Positions 12,479-23,840 of a stretch of 64,000 nt of DNA are shown here, piece by piece. Numbering within the stretch: position 1 is the first letter of the stretch; every line of letters starts with the position of its first letter. This stretch comes from Paratrimastix pyriformis (lineage: Eukaryota > Preaxostyla > Paratrimastigidae). The notes beneath the pieces were generated by a model that saw only the letters and a list, made by a program, of their open reading frames with translations, searched no databases and was not told where the DNA came from. Where the stretch lies: NCBI GenBank assembly GCA_027972325.1, contig JAPMOS010000027.1, forward strand, positions 310,001 to 374,000, written 5' to 3'. The position numbers and the translations under genes are program-made.

Positions 12479-13726
12479 TCACACGATCAGGACGGCATTG
12501 ACACACCCATCGTTTTCGGGGTTGTTTGTGATCTGCGCGTATTTGCCTGCCCAGATCAAATGGTTGGGGGGTGAGTCCGAGGAAACCAGCAGGGACAACG
12601 AGCAGACCCCAGACAACCTTGCCGGATTGGGTGACGAGGCCCAGCTCGCTGACATTGACTTCTATTATGGTGCCCTTGGTGAGGACGCCCAGCTGGGTGT
12701 ACAGGGCCGAGGAGGGATTCTTCTTGACCCCCAGGATGTCCAGCTGGAAGGTGGCCCGCAGCTCGGGGTGGGTCACGTGGGCCTTCCGGAAACGGAGGGC
12801 CATCGGCCGGATGAAGCTGCGCGGCACCCGTCAAAGGTGAGCGTTTCCCCAAGGGCCCCAGGAGACCCCTTCCCCCCCCAAGGCGGGAAAAACGGTGCGA
12901 TGCGGACCGTTCGTACTTTGGCGGCTTGCGAGTGAAGGTCTCACCGACGAAAGTGGGCTTCGTGACGACACGCTTCCAGGACTTGGCTGGGGGGGGGGGG
13001 GGGGGGGGGGAGGAATCAGCACGAGGAGAGGGAGGCGCAGACCCTTCCGTTTGCCTGTTCGCATCACACGGAACATCTCCTTGTCTGCGATGGGACGCAC
13101 TTGTTGCACGGGTACATTCCACTTTCCCGCTTTCTCCTTCCGTTTTTGTTTGATGGTGTTGCTGAGAATCTGGGAAAATGATAGGCTCAAAGTATGGAAA
13201 CACGAAGAAGAGTGAGACCTTAGCGTGGGAAACATTCTCACGATCCAAGAGATACGCAGGAAGAGCGCCATCCGAAGGGGCTTCAGGATGTTCCACCGTC
13301 TTCTCGGAGTGGACCTTCATCCTACATAGGAAGGCAGATGTTTGGCCGGAGAAGGATAGGGACGAGTACAGACTTCTTGCGCATCGCAGCCTTCTCGGAG
13401 TACCGCTGTTTGTTGTAAATCTTGGCCTTCAGACCATGAATCTTTTGGGCATAAGCGGAGCGTTCGTGGGGCTCACGGGCGAGGCGTTTCCGCCTAGATA
13501 AATGAGTTACTGTCTTGTATTTGATGAGGGACAGACTCTCTTTCCTCGTAATCGAAACGACGACCTTTCCGTTTTTGATGAAGTTCGATGTAGTTGTCCT
13601 GTGGCTATAAGGGCGAAAAAATACGAAGCAGAGCAAAGCCGAAAAGGAAAAAAGAAGAAAAAGGACAAGAAACAATGGTGCAGGTTAACGGCAGGTTCCC
13701 TTTGGGAGGGAAAGCGAACAAACCAT
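12479..13726 (-). CDS. NSA2: Ribosome biogenesis protein NSA2
   Basis: Nucleolar factor for 60S pre-ribosome maturation. Eight exons join in frame: 13726-13724 (ATG only), 13604-13537, 13493-13374, 13321-13219, 13169-13043, 12986-12908, 12816-12608 and 12546-12479. The protein starts [19 protein letters not shown]. It carries [82 protein letters not shown] and [16 protein letters not shown], and ends [15 protein letters not shown]. These are the diagnostic NSA2 blocks in order, close to the usual 260-residue length. Introns begin GTTTGT, GTCTGT, GTCTGT, GTCTCA, GTCTGC, GTCCGC and GTCTGC. The initiator codon is alone at the first exon's end. Confidence 0.96.
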
Positions 13727-13943
13727 GCCGGATATCCAACACTGGCTCTACAGATCAAAGGAGAAAATTAGACTCAGGCGCTAGGCCTCGCTTTATGCCA
13801 AGCTTCACGCCCATTTGAGGCATCAGTTCCAATGACTAACAGTACAAGATTGTTGTTAAACAAACGAAGAGAAGAGGGAAAACCATCACCCGCCTAAGGC
13901 GAGCCACATTTAAAACACAAAAAAACCGACGTTAGGTTCGAGT

Positions 13944-16900
13944 CTATTGGGACGGAGAGGTCACCGTCGGAATCTCACTCTGCGGGGGGAGGTGCCGCGG
14001 GGGCTGGGGTTGGGGCTGAGGGGCAATCTGGGGGGTTGGAGAAGAAAGGTCGGAGCTGCTTGGGGCTGGAGAGGCGGCGGCTGGCCGGGGAGCCCCGGTG
14101 CTGCCGTGGGTAGCGGACCAACTGGCGAGCTGGTGCTGGAGGAGCTGGGCCAGCCGCTGCTGGTTGGGCCCCCCCGCGGGGCCGCCGCCCCCGGTCAGGA
14201 CGGCCGTCAGGGCCGCGATGGCGGCCTGCTGGGAGGAGGCCCCGCCGGGCTGCAGACACGCACCCAGCAGCGCCTCCACCTGCGGGGCCGCCGGGGCCGG
14301 TGCCGGGGACGAGCTGGCGCTTGAACTGGGCTGAACAGCCGCTGGGGGCTGGGCCGAGGGGGACGGGGGGCGCCGGTGGGGCTGGGGGGGGAGCAGGGGC
14401 TGGGGGCCCAGGCCGGCCATCGAGGCGGCCGAGACGAAGGGGTCCCGCGAGGCAAACGAGCCTGGCAGGCTCCGGGTGGTGGCCGTGCCCGCGCTGGTGG
14501 CGCTGGTCGAGACGGCCGACGGGCTGGGCGTGGGCGTGGGCCCCTCCAGGCCGCCCGGGCCGCCGGGGTGCTGGGCGGCCCGCAGGAAGGTCGCCGGCAC
14601 AGGGGGTAGCATGCCCGCACCCGGGCCGGGCGGCTGGGGGACGCTGCTGGCGGGCGAGATGGGCGAGGGCGGGGGCGAGGGCCCCACCGGGCTCCGGGAG
14701 GCGGCCCCGCCGATGGGGCGGCGGGACGAGGCGGGCGCCTGGGGGGGCAGCTCGGCCAGGGGGGCGGGGCCGATCAGGCCGTGCTCGAGGGCCGCCTGCA
14801 GGCGCGAGTTGGCCAGGCGCAGGGCGTGGCGCAGCTCGCGATCCTCAGCCAGCACCGCGTCGTTCGCCTGCCCCGCAGCGTCCGACAGCACCAGCAACGG
14901 TGAGACCCGGGCAGAGGCCGGGCAGAGGCCGGGGCAGAGGCCGGGGCAGAGGCCGGGGCAGAGGCCGGGGCAGAGGCCGGGGCGGACCTTTTGCAGCTCG
15001 AGGATGCGGCGCTCGGCGATCTGCTCCCGCTGGGCGGCGGCCGTGCGGAGGGCGGCCATCTGCTTGGCCAGGCCCGCTGACCGCTGGGCCGAGGCGATCG
15101 CCTGGGCGCGGGCCGCCTGCAGCTCGGCCACCATCCGCTGGGTCTCCAGCCGCAGGGTCTCGTCCCGGGCCGCCCGCTCACGGGCAGCAGCCTGCAGGCC
15201 GGCGGGCAGGCAAACGTCACACGGCAGGGCAGGTCGGGGGGCGAGATGGGGTGGTGAGATGGGGTGGTGAGATTGGGGTGGTGAGATTGGGGTGGTGAGA
15301 TTGGGGTGGTGAGATTGGGGTGGTGAGATTGGGGTGGTGAGATTGGGGTGGTGAGATTGGGGTGGTGAGATGGGGGTGGTGAGATTGGGGTGCGGGGCGC
15401 AGGGCGTTCGGGTGGTGAGATGGGGTGCGGGGCGCAGGGCAGGCGGAGACGGGGGCGGGTGGCGACCTCGAGTGTCTCCTGATCGCTGCGCCGGGTGGCC
15501 TCGAGGGTGGCCCGCAGCTCGGCCAGCTGCCGCCCCAAGGCTGCCCGTCCCCCACGAGAGCGCCGACACAGAACGGGCCGCCAACCCGATCCCCCCGAGG
15601 TGAACAGCCAGCCAAGCCAAGCCAGCCAGCGGCAAGGCGGGGGCGACGGGCGGCCAGCGGCAGCGGCAGGCCGGATGACGGTGGCAAGGCATGCGGTGAC
15701 AGAGCCAGCGGTGCGACGAGGGGGCGGGGGCGGGGGCGGGGGCGGGGGCGGGGGCAGGGGCAGGGGCAGGGCGGGGCGGGGGCGGGGGGCGGGGGCGGGG
15801 CGGGGCGGGGCGGGGCGGGGGGCGGGGCGGGGCGGGGCGGGGGCAGGGGCAGGGGCAGGGGCGGGGCGGGGCGGGCGGGGGGCGGGGCGGGGCGGACCCG
15901 TTGCCGGCGGCGAGGCGGCGGTTCGTCGCGCATGGCGGCCACGGCCCGCACCATCTCGGGGGTGGGCGCCGCCCCCTGCGACCGACCGACCGACCGACCG
16001 ACCGACCGATGAGGAGCCGACCAGTGGAGGCCGAGGGGATGGGAGGAGCCCGGTATCAGCCCCAGCGGGGGTCCACATGTGGAGCGGGGGGTGGGTGGAT
16101 GGATGGATGGGCAATGGGCCCGTGACAGGCGGCGCACCGACCTCGGACTTGGGGGCGGCCGGGCATCGGCCGGGGCCTGCCGGGCGGGCGGGCCGCCTGG
16201 CGGATGGCGGCCACCAGCTCGGCCGCCTGCAGGGCCGTGTACCCGGGCGGCCCCTCCTCGGGCTGGCCCTCGGGGCCGGTCCCGTCGCCCGGCAGCCGGA
16301 TGGGGGGCTGCCCCAGCAGCCGCTGCACCTCGGCCAGGGCCTCCGCACGCGTGGCCTCCAGCTGCCCCACCGCCGCCACCACCAGCGGGCCGGCGGAAGG
16401 GAGAAGGGAAAGGAGCACAGACAGGAGCCGATGAGGGGCCGAGACACAGGCCAACAGCCCCTCGGCAGAGGCGACTTCCTCCCCCCCCCCCCCTTCCCCC
16501 CCCCCCCCTTCCCCCCTTCCCCTTCCCCTTCCCCTCCCCTCGTCCCTGGTCCCTGGTCCCTGGTCCCTGGTCCCTGTGCGGGTGACCTGCTTCGCGCGGT
16601 CGGCCATTGCGGCCAAGGCGGCGTTCTCCTGCATGACGGGGCCCAGGAAGTCCTCGTACTGCCGCTGGGCGGCCTCCAGGGAGCGGCCCACCTGGGCCAG
16701 GGTCGCCTCGCGGGCCTCGGACGCGGGGTCCCCATCCACCGGGGGGGCGGCCTCGGCGCCATCTCCCTGGGGGGCGGCGGCCGGCTGGGCGGGGGCGAGG
16801 CGCTCGCGGATGGCAGCCAGGCAGCCCTCCTGCCCCGGCCGCCAGCGAACAAGCCGCCACCAGCCCAGAGGCCCAGAGACCCATGGGTCCCAACCCGGGG

Positions 16901-19900
16901 CGCCCCGCGGCGGCTCTCCTGGTGGCTGTGGTGGCCCTCCCCCTCCCCCCTCCTCCTGGGCGGGTGGTGGGCACGAGCGGACCGTGACCGTCTTCAGCTG
17001 GGCGCGCAGGCGGGCGGCTTCCTCGGCGACCGAGGGGCGGGCCGAGGCCGGCTGCAGGGGGAGCGAGAGTGGCTGCTGCTGCTGCTGCTGCTGCTGCTCC
17101 TCGGGGCTGGTGGTGGCCCTGAGGGCGGCCAGCTCGACGGGCAGGATGGCCGACAGGGGCGGCACCACCAGGCCGCCCGGCGGGGGCTGGGCGGGCGACC
17201 CGAAGGGAGCGGCGGCCAGGGGGTCGGTGGCGGGGGCGGGGGCGGAGGCGGGGGCGCCGCCGAGGAGCTGCTGCTCGAGGGCCAACGCCCGGTCGATGTC
17301 GCTCATCGAGGCCAGGCTGCACTCGGCCTCGGCCTCGCCCCCGCCCCCCCGCGGGCTGCCCGGGACGGCCCCGGCTGCCGGGGGGCCGAGGGGTGTGGCC
17401 GGGCCGGGGCCGGGGTGCTGGTGGGCCAGCTGCTGGAAGAAGTGGGCCTCGAGGGTGGCCGCCAGGGTGGGGAACTGGGCCCGCAGCTGGGCCACCAGCT
17501 GCTGCTGCTGCGGGTCCAGCTGGGCAGCCGGCAGGGGCTCGCTGGGGGCCCCCCATCGGGGCGGGGGCGCGTGCACCATGGGCACCAGGGTCCCGGTCCC
17601 GTTCCCGGCCCCGCTGCCGGCCGGGGCAGCCCCCGAGCGAGCCGTCAGAGGGGCGGCCCCTTTGGCGGGCGACGGTTTGCCTGTGGCGACAGCCACCGGG
17701 AGCCAGCGGAGCCGGAGGCACGGGGAGGCATGGGGAGGCACGGGGAGGCAATGGGGAGGCATGGGGAGGCACGGGGAGGCAAGGCACAAGGGGGGGGGGG
17801 GGGGGACCGGCAGGCACCCGTATCGGCGGGTCGGCGGGGGGGGGGGGGGGGGGGGACGGACGGGTCGAGGTGGCGCGGGACTTGATGATGCGTTGGCGGG
17901 CCAGCTCGCGCGACCTGCGGAGGGCCTCCTCGTCGGCGTGGAGGTGCCGTGGGGGCGAGGGGGCCTGGGGGGGGCTCGCCTTGGCACGCCGCTGGAGCTC
18001 CTTCAGCAGCCGGGCCGCCCGGTTGCTGGGCGAGTGGCCCTCGGCCGGCCCCTCGCGCCCCGGGGTCTGCGGCGACGGCTGTTGGGGCCCGGCGGGGGCG
18101 GCCTGGGCGAGGGCGGGGCGCGGGGTGGTGGCCGGCCCCGGGCGGGACGGCTCGAGGGGGGCGGCCGTCAGGCGGGCCGACAGGGCCCCCTCGGGGCCGA
18201 GGGGCAGGGTGCGGGTGGTGGCGGGGGCGGCTCCGGGGGCCGCGTCGAGGCCGGCAAGGTCGAGGCGCACCTGGGCATGCGGCACGTGGCCCGCCTCCGA
18301 GGGGCCCGAGGAGGAGGAGGAGGCCGTGCTGGGGCTGCTGGCCGAGACGGAGGCACGCTGGTGGTGGCCGTGGTGGTGGTGGTGGCGCCGGTGGCTGTGG
18401 TGACCGTGGTGACCGTGGTGACCGTGGTGGCGGCCCTCGGTGGCGGCGGGTTTGCTGGGAGCCGAGGCCGAGGCCGAGGGGCCTGCGTGCTGGCCGTCAG
18501 CCGGGCTGGCGGAGCGGCCGCTGGGGGTCGTCGACTGGGCAGCACGGGCCGCCGGGCCACGGGCAGAGCCCGTCCGGGGGTGGACGAGGGCGGGGAGGTG
18601 GACGGTGAGGGCGGAGGGCGGGGAGGTGGACGGTGAGGGCGGAGGGGACGGGGAGGCGAACAGACCTCACTCACCGAGGGTGAGGGCGAGCGGTGCTGAG
18701 GCGAGGCCCCGCCGGGGGCCAGCAGGGACCCGCTGCTGCTGCTGCTGCTCGCGTGGTGGTGGTGGTGGTGATGATGGCGGCGGTGGTGGCGGTGCCCGTG
18801 GGGCGTCACCGCCTGCGCGGCCTGGGCCTGGGCCCGGACCCGAGCGATGGCCTCGGTGATGTCGGCCTCGTACGAGGGGCTGAGCGGCTCGGCAGCCGGG
18901 GCCGACTGGGCCGCCGGCTTGCGGTGGTGGGGGCGCCCGGCCCCTGGGGTGGGGCCCTTGGTGCCCGTCGAGGGGCGCCGGGGCGCGGCTGCCGGGGCGG
19001 GGCCGTGCCCCGGGGCCGACGGGAGACGGCCGTGGGGGGCGACCCCGGGCCCCGCCGCGGCGGGCGACTTGGGCTTTGGGCCCTTGGGGGGGCTGCGGCC
19101 CGGCTTGCGGCCCCCTGGGGCGGCTGCGGGCGGCTTGGGCTTGCCGTCACCCGGCCGCCCGGTTGGTGCTGCCGGTGCTGCCGGTGCTGCCGCTGGGGCC
19201 GGCTCGGGAGCGGCCGGCTGGACGGGCGGCGGCGGGGGGGCGGAGACAGCCGGCGGCAGGGTCTCGGGGGTCGCGCCAGCCCCGCTGGTGGCAGGGGCGG
19301 CTGAGGCTGCAGGGGCCGCTCCAGCGCCTGCAGCGGCAGCCGCGGTTGGGGCGGGGGAGGCCGCCGCTGGGGACGTCGCAGCCGGTTCGGGGATGGCCGA
19401 CGGGGCCGCAGGCGCAGGGCTGGCGGCAGGAAGCGCTTCCGCGGGCGCGGGGAACGGTGCCTGCGCCGGGGCTGGCGGTGTCGCGACAGCTGGGGCTGAT
19501 GCCGGGGCTGGTGTCGGGGCTGGTGCCGGGGCTGGTGCCGGGGCTGGTGCCGGGGCTGGTGCCGGGGCTGGTGCCGGGGCTGGTGCCGGGGCTGGTGCCG
19601 GGGCTGGTGCCGGGGCTGGTGCCTGTGCGGGGTTTTCAGCTGGCGAGAGGCCCGGCGGTGTGATGGCGGGTACGATGGGTATTTCGGAGGCGGGGACCAC
19701 GGGCGGTGCTGGGGCCGGGGCCAACTGGGGCGAAGGGACCGGAGTCACAGGGGCGGCCGGGGCCGGGGGAGCGGGAGCAGGTTGGAGAGCCTCGGGTACC
19801 GCCGGTCCCACGGAAACCGCTCCGGGGGTGGCGGGGGGCGTTGCGACGGCCACTTGGACTGATGCGGGTGCGGCCGCCGGAACCGGAACGGGCGCCGGAG

Positions 19901-20995
19901 CTGGTGCGGGCGTCGGAGCAGGCTCAGGCACCGGAGCTGGTGCCGGAGCGGGTGCCGGAGCTGGTTCAAGCGCCGGAGCTGGTGCCGGAGCTGGTGCCGG
20001 AGCTGGTGCCGGAGCTGGTGCCGGAGCTGGTGCCGGAGCTGGTGCCGGAGCTGGTGCCGGAGCTGGTGCCGGAGCTGGTGCCGGAGCTGGTGCCGGAGCT
20101 GGTGCCGGAGCTGGTGCCGGGGCGGGTGCCGGAGCTGGTGCCGGAGCGGGCGCTGGAGCTGGTGGTGCCGGAGCGGGCGCTGGAGCTGGTGGTGCCGGAG
20201 CGGGCGCTGGAGCTGGTGGTGCCGGAGCGGGCGCTGGAGCTGGTGGTGCCGGAGCGGGCGCTGGAGCTGGTTCAAGCGCCGGGGCGGGCGTGGGTGTGGG
20301 CGCTTGAGCAGGTTCGAGCGCTGAAGCTGGTGCCGGAGCCGGTTCAAGCGGAGCTGGTGCCGGAGCTGGTGCCGGAGCGGGTGCCGGAGCGGGTGCCGGA
20401 GCGGGTGCCGGAGCGGGTGCCGGAGCGGGTGCCGGAGCGGGTGCCGGAGCGGTGGCGGTGTGGATATTCATGAGGGGGGAAGGAGAGAACTCAAGGGCAA
20501 GGGGGGCCGGACTGGGGGAGTGAATATCTGTAAATGGCGCCGGAGTTGGGGGGATTGAATGAGGATCGGGTTGATGGGCGGGAGGGTGAACGGGGGCGGA
20601 AGAGGGGGCCCCGGCCAACGCTGCAAAACAACAATAATAGTCCCGGAAAAAAGTGACGCCAGCGAAGAGACAGACCATTCGTGGACGGATCTATGAGAAG
20701 ATGAAAGAGAGTGGGAGGAGCTCGTGCAACAAGATGCAGACCTTCATCATCCCGCTTGAGGATGAAAAGAGTGCCACTTTTGACACCCAAACCATCCAGT
20801 GAATCGGTGTCATAATTTACCATGTTCCCACACAGGTTATCGGGGGTTTGAAAATACAAAAAATAACCATCAAGATTGGGAAGGCCGAACTTCTGGGCTA
20901 TGCGGTCTTTCAACGTCCCCAGAATTTCTGAAGCGGGGAGAGAAACCGCTCTGAACGACTGAGAGTTGAATAGTCGTAATTTGATAAGGGTCATT
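13944..20995 (-). CDS. Large Ala/Pro-rich protein with N-terminal beta-grasp-like domain and C-terminal coiled coils; function unknown
   Basis: I do not recognise the family. Supported exons are 20995-20677, 20620-18666, 18534-17862, 17680-16983 and 16829-16587, all phase-compatible, followed by several more down to the TAG at 13944. The first exon (IKLRLFNSQSFRAVSLPASE to SGTLFILKRDDEG) looks like a ubiquitin-like or RA-type beta-grasp fold. Exon 2 is hundreds of Ala-Pro pairs encoded by 12-bp repeats, then His-rich and Ser-rich tracts. The C-terminal half has helices with heptad character, for example RLETQRMVAELQAARAQA and HADEEALRRSRELARQRI, plus a Gln run. It may be a scaffold. It shares a 67-bp divergent promoter space with SPT3. 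An upstream in-frame ATG at 21045 is possible but overlaps that space. Confidence 0.65.
14923..14988. repeat. 12-bp intronic repeat
   Basis: gccggggcagag is repeated about six times just after a GTCCGC 5' splice site (minus strand) of the beta-grasp/coiled-coil gene, within an intron. Confidence 0.85.
15243..15385. repeat. 14-bp intronic repeat
   Basis: ttggggtggtgaga repeats about ten times in an intron of the beta-grasp/coiled-coil gene. The unit length equals that of the satellite at 10074-11325, but the sequence is different. Confidence 0.9.
15718..15898. repeat. GGGGCG/GGGGCA-rich simple repeat
   Basis: Nearly pure G-rich hexamer-like repeat on the plus strand, C-rich on the sense strand of the host gene. 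It lies in an intron directly after a GTCCGC splice site. The G-rich strand has many possible G-quadruplex runs. Confidence 0.85.
19497..20452. repeat. Coding 12-bp repeats for Ala-Pro runs
   Basis: Units gccggggctggt, gccggagctggt and gccggagcgggt tile much of exon 2 of the minus-strand gene and encode APAP repeats. The unit is a multiple of three, unlike several of the intronic satellites, so copy-number change keeps the frame. Confidence 0.9.
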
Positions 20996-21062
20996 TGGAA
21001 AACGGGCGAGAGCGCTGTCCGTTTCTCCCCAGGGGGTTGGGGCACCTGTCAAGCCTATCAAC
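20996..21062. promoter_or_regulatory. 67-bp divergent promoter space between the beta-grasp/coiled-coil gene and SPT3
   Basis: The start codons of two divergent genes are separated by only 67 bases, so both 5' untranslated regions and the core promoters must share or overlap this gap. No TATA box is visible. The call is positional. Confidence 0.5.
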
Positions 21063-23156
21063 ATGGCAACCACCAAGAAACGGAAGCCGCCACCCGATGG
21101 AGAAGCAACCAGGAAGCGGCAAACACCACAAGAATTCAGTTATGCCCAAGAGATCTCCAAAATGATGTTCACTTTCGGAGATGCAAAATATTCCGATCCA
21201 CGGTCGTTGGTCCTAATGGAAACCGTGGTCCGACGACACCTCATCGAAATGTGTATTAATGCTGGTAGACTCTCACAACAACGAAACGGCACCACCAAAT
21301 TCTCGGCCGAAGTCTGTCGTGCTGCGCGCATCTTCTCTTTTTGTTCATTCTTGAGATGACAGGATCTCGTTTTTCAAACACGCCACGACGTTGTTCGGAT
21401 GAACAGGCTACAAGAGTACCTTGCCTGGCGGGAGTGCCGCAAGGAGGTCCAGAAGGCCGCCCAGAAGGCCGAGAAGGACGCCGACACGGGCGACGACGAG
21501 GACGGTCCGCAGCGCCCCCGATCGCGCGCCGCCCTCCCCCCGGCGGTCCCCGGATCCCCCTTCAGTTGCGCATGGTCACCCGGTGGTGGGGGCGGGTGGC
21601 GATCGCAGAGGACCTGCAGACGGTCACCCCGGGCATGGGCAAGGGCCGCAGCCACCCCCTGCCCGCCCCGCGGCACATGCCTGGGCGCAGCTTCGACCTG
21701 CTGCACACCCTGGCCACCGTCGGCCCAGCCGGCGCCGAGGGGTCTGCTGTCTCGCCTGGCCCTATTTGTGCCCCCCTCGCACCCCTGGCCCATGACCCAT
21801 GGCTTGTCGGTCCCCGGTCCCCGCCTTCCTCCTTCCGGTCCTGCGGCCTGATTCCTCCACTCGGGCGGCTCCCAGGGAGGATTTTGACGAGGGCCTCGGC
21901 CCGGCCCCCAACGAGAATATGCAGGCCCCCTGCACCCGCCTGCCCCCGCCCCCATCGGCCACATCCCACTGCGGGCGATGGTACCTGGTGGGGGCTGCAG
22001 ATGGCGGACATGATCACCAGGGCCATGACCCGCGAGGAGTACGCCGACTTCACCGAAGCCCGGCAGGCCTCCTTCAGCCACCTCAAGTCCAAGAAGTTCC
22101 GCGAGTGGCTCCAGGGCCCCGCCCTCGGCATCAAGGTCCCGCCCGGCCCCGCCCCCCATCCCTCGACCCTCCCCGTCCGCCCCGGGGGCTTGAGGTGGGC
22201 CCGAATGCGCGTGGGCTGAACGGTCTGGGGTGCGGTGGGGGATGGGCACGCCGCCGGGCCCTGGGCAGCAACTGACGGACGAGGTGACCGATGCCCTGAG
22301 CTACCTCGCGTGGGAGACGGTCGGCCTGGTCACCATCGCCGCCCTCAAGGTCCCATCCACAGACCACCTCGGCTCCCTCTTCGCCCACGCCCACGCCCAC
22401 GCCCACGCCCACGCCCACGCCCACGCCCACGCCCACGCCCACGCCCACGCCCACGCCCACGCCCACGCCCACGCCCACGCCCACGCCCACGCCCACGCCC
22501 ACGCCCACGCCCACGCCCACGCCCACGTATGCGCACCCACCCCGCGGCTGCTCTCCAAGGCCAACCGACCGAAAGAAGGGCGCGCCATCACTGCCGCTCG
22601 GGGGCTGCCTGCTGTGGGCGGGCGGGGGCAGGTGAAGGAGGAGATGGAGGGCCAGCCCCAGGGCGTGGCCGGCAAGGCCATGTGCCTCTCGGAGAACCTC
22701 TCCGCGGCCCGGGTGGCCCAGCTGGACGTCCCCCCGGCCCCCCTGGTGCCCGCGGCCCCGCCGGCGCCCCTCGAGCCGCCCTCATCCGAGCTGCCCCCCG
22801 CGCCCCTCGAGGGCCCCCCGGCGACGCCCCCCGCCATCCCCGACTCGGCTGCTCACCTCGCTGCCACGGCCCCCACGCCCCCGGCCACCGCCCGCTCGCT
22901 TGGTGCCGGTCAGGCCTCGGTCCCCCCCCACCAGTCGCTGGGACCACAGGGGCAGGGGCAGGGGCAGGGGCAGGGGCAGGGGCAGGGGCAGGGGACGCAG
23001 CACGGGGCGGTGAAGCTGCACGGGTCGACGCCCATCATGCCCGCCCACCTGATGGAGGCCCTCCGGCGGCTGGAGCGCTTCCAGGGAAGCCCCGTCGCCT
23101 GGACAGAGAACCCTCAGGGCGGCCCCCTGGGCACAGTCACCACAATGCGCTTCTGA
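21063..23156 (+). CDS. SPT3-like SAGA subunit (double histone-fold transcription factor)
   Basis: SAGA coactivator subunit that contacts TBP. The N-terminal histone fold reads [29 protein letters not shown] and [20 protein letters not shown]. The second conserved part is [30 protein letters not shown], then [20 protein letters not shown], as in yeast Spt3. Exons 21063-21311, 21363-21504, 22001-22135, 22269-22349 and 22632-23156 are frame-tested. At least one small exon between 21505 and 22000 is not resolved. The C terminus adds a Pro/Ala linker, a Gln-Gly repeat and a conserved-looking [18 protein letters not shown], comparable with the Spt3 tail. Loss of one histone fold would make it TAF13-like, but the second block argues for SPT3. 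Confidence 0.9.
22383..22527. repeat. Hexamer repeat (GCCCAC)n
   Basis: About 24 perfect copies of gcccac fill the intron between the last two exons of the SPT3-like gene. Read as protein it would give His-Ala repeats, but it lies after a frame-consistent GT 5' splice site and before an AG acceptor. Confidence 0.9.
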
Positions 23157-23427
23157 GACCCGCCCTCCCTCACCCACACCCTCATGTCCCGAAAAGGCGG
23201 GCCGATGTTAAGTTATTGAGGGCTCTGTTTTGGGGGCGGCCAAAGGGACCAGCCCAGCATCCCGCACCCCAAGATCACCCGGAGAGTCGAACCTCGGGCA
23301 CAGCGGCAGCCGGGGCTGTTTCTCGCTGGGCCGTCACGCGGACTCTCCTTGGGGTCCTTGGGCTCCGGGGTGCCAGCTGGAGGGTCTCCCCAGCCAACAG
23401 AAAACCAAAATACAAGCCGCTGCCGCT

Positions 23428-23769
23428 TACAGGTCAGTCTGGGCGGCCCGGGCGGGGTCAGGGGTCGGGTGCGTTTCGGGGGGCGGGGGCGGAGAGGCCG
23501 GCGGTTGCGAGAAGGGGTCCACATCGGGCCTCTCGGGTGGAATCTGGGCAAGTCCGGCGGCGCGCTTGGCAAGGAACTCCTGACGCTCCCTGAGGCGCTT
23601 CTCGCGCAGATCACGCGCGCGAGCTTGCTCTGTGTGCGCCCGAATGAGGGGAAATCGAGATCTGATATGAGCACAGACCCTCGGGAGTCTGGGGAGGACC
23701 TCAGCTGAGCACGGGGGAAACCAAGGCCACCAAAGCCACGAGAAGGAACAGAGACTTGAGTTGTGTCAT
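23428..23769 (-). CDS. Possible small protein with basic N terminus or signal peptide; uncertain
   Basis: The minus-strand frame ending TAA at 23430-23428 reads LREKRLRERQEFLAKRAAGL followed by a Pro-rich tail. This looks like a real C-terminal exon. Upstream, ATG at 23769 opens MTQLKSLFLLVALVALVSPV, a good signal peptide, then stops. One reading splices after MTQL (GTCTCT donor), skipping the hydrophobic part. Another splices after VALVAL and keeps it. I cannot choose. The protein would be 70-100 residues. It sits head to head with the CH-domain gene (71 bp to its likely ATG). I do not recognise a family. Confidence 0.4.
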
Positions 23770-23840
23770 CGACGCCGGGGGAGATCTCGCTCTTCCCTGA
23801 TCATTTGTTGTTGGCTCTTCTCCCAAGAGTCTTGGTCAGG

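Noticed and set aside
14774-16852. Independent minus-strand gene from ATG at 16852
   Set aside because: It is a frame shadow crossing introns; the phase-consistent exons of the larger gene run through in another frame.
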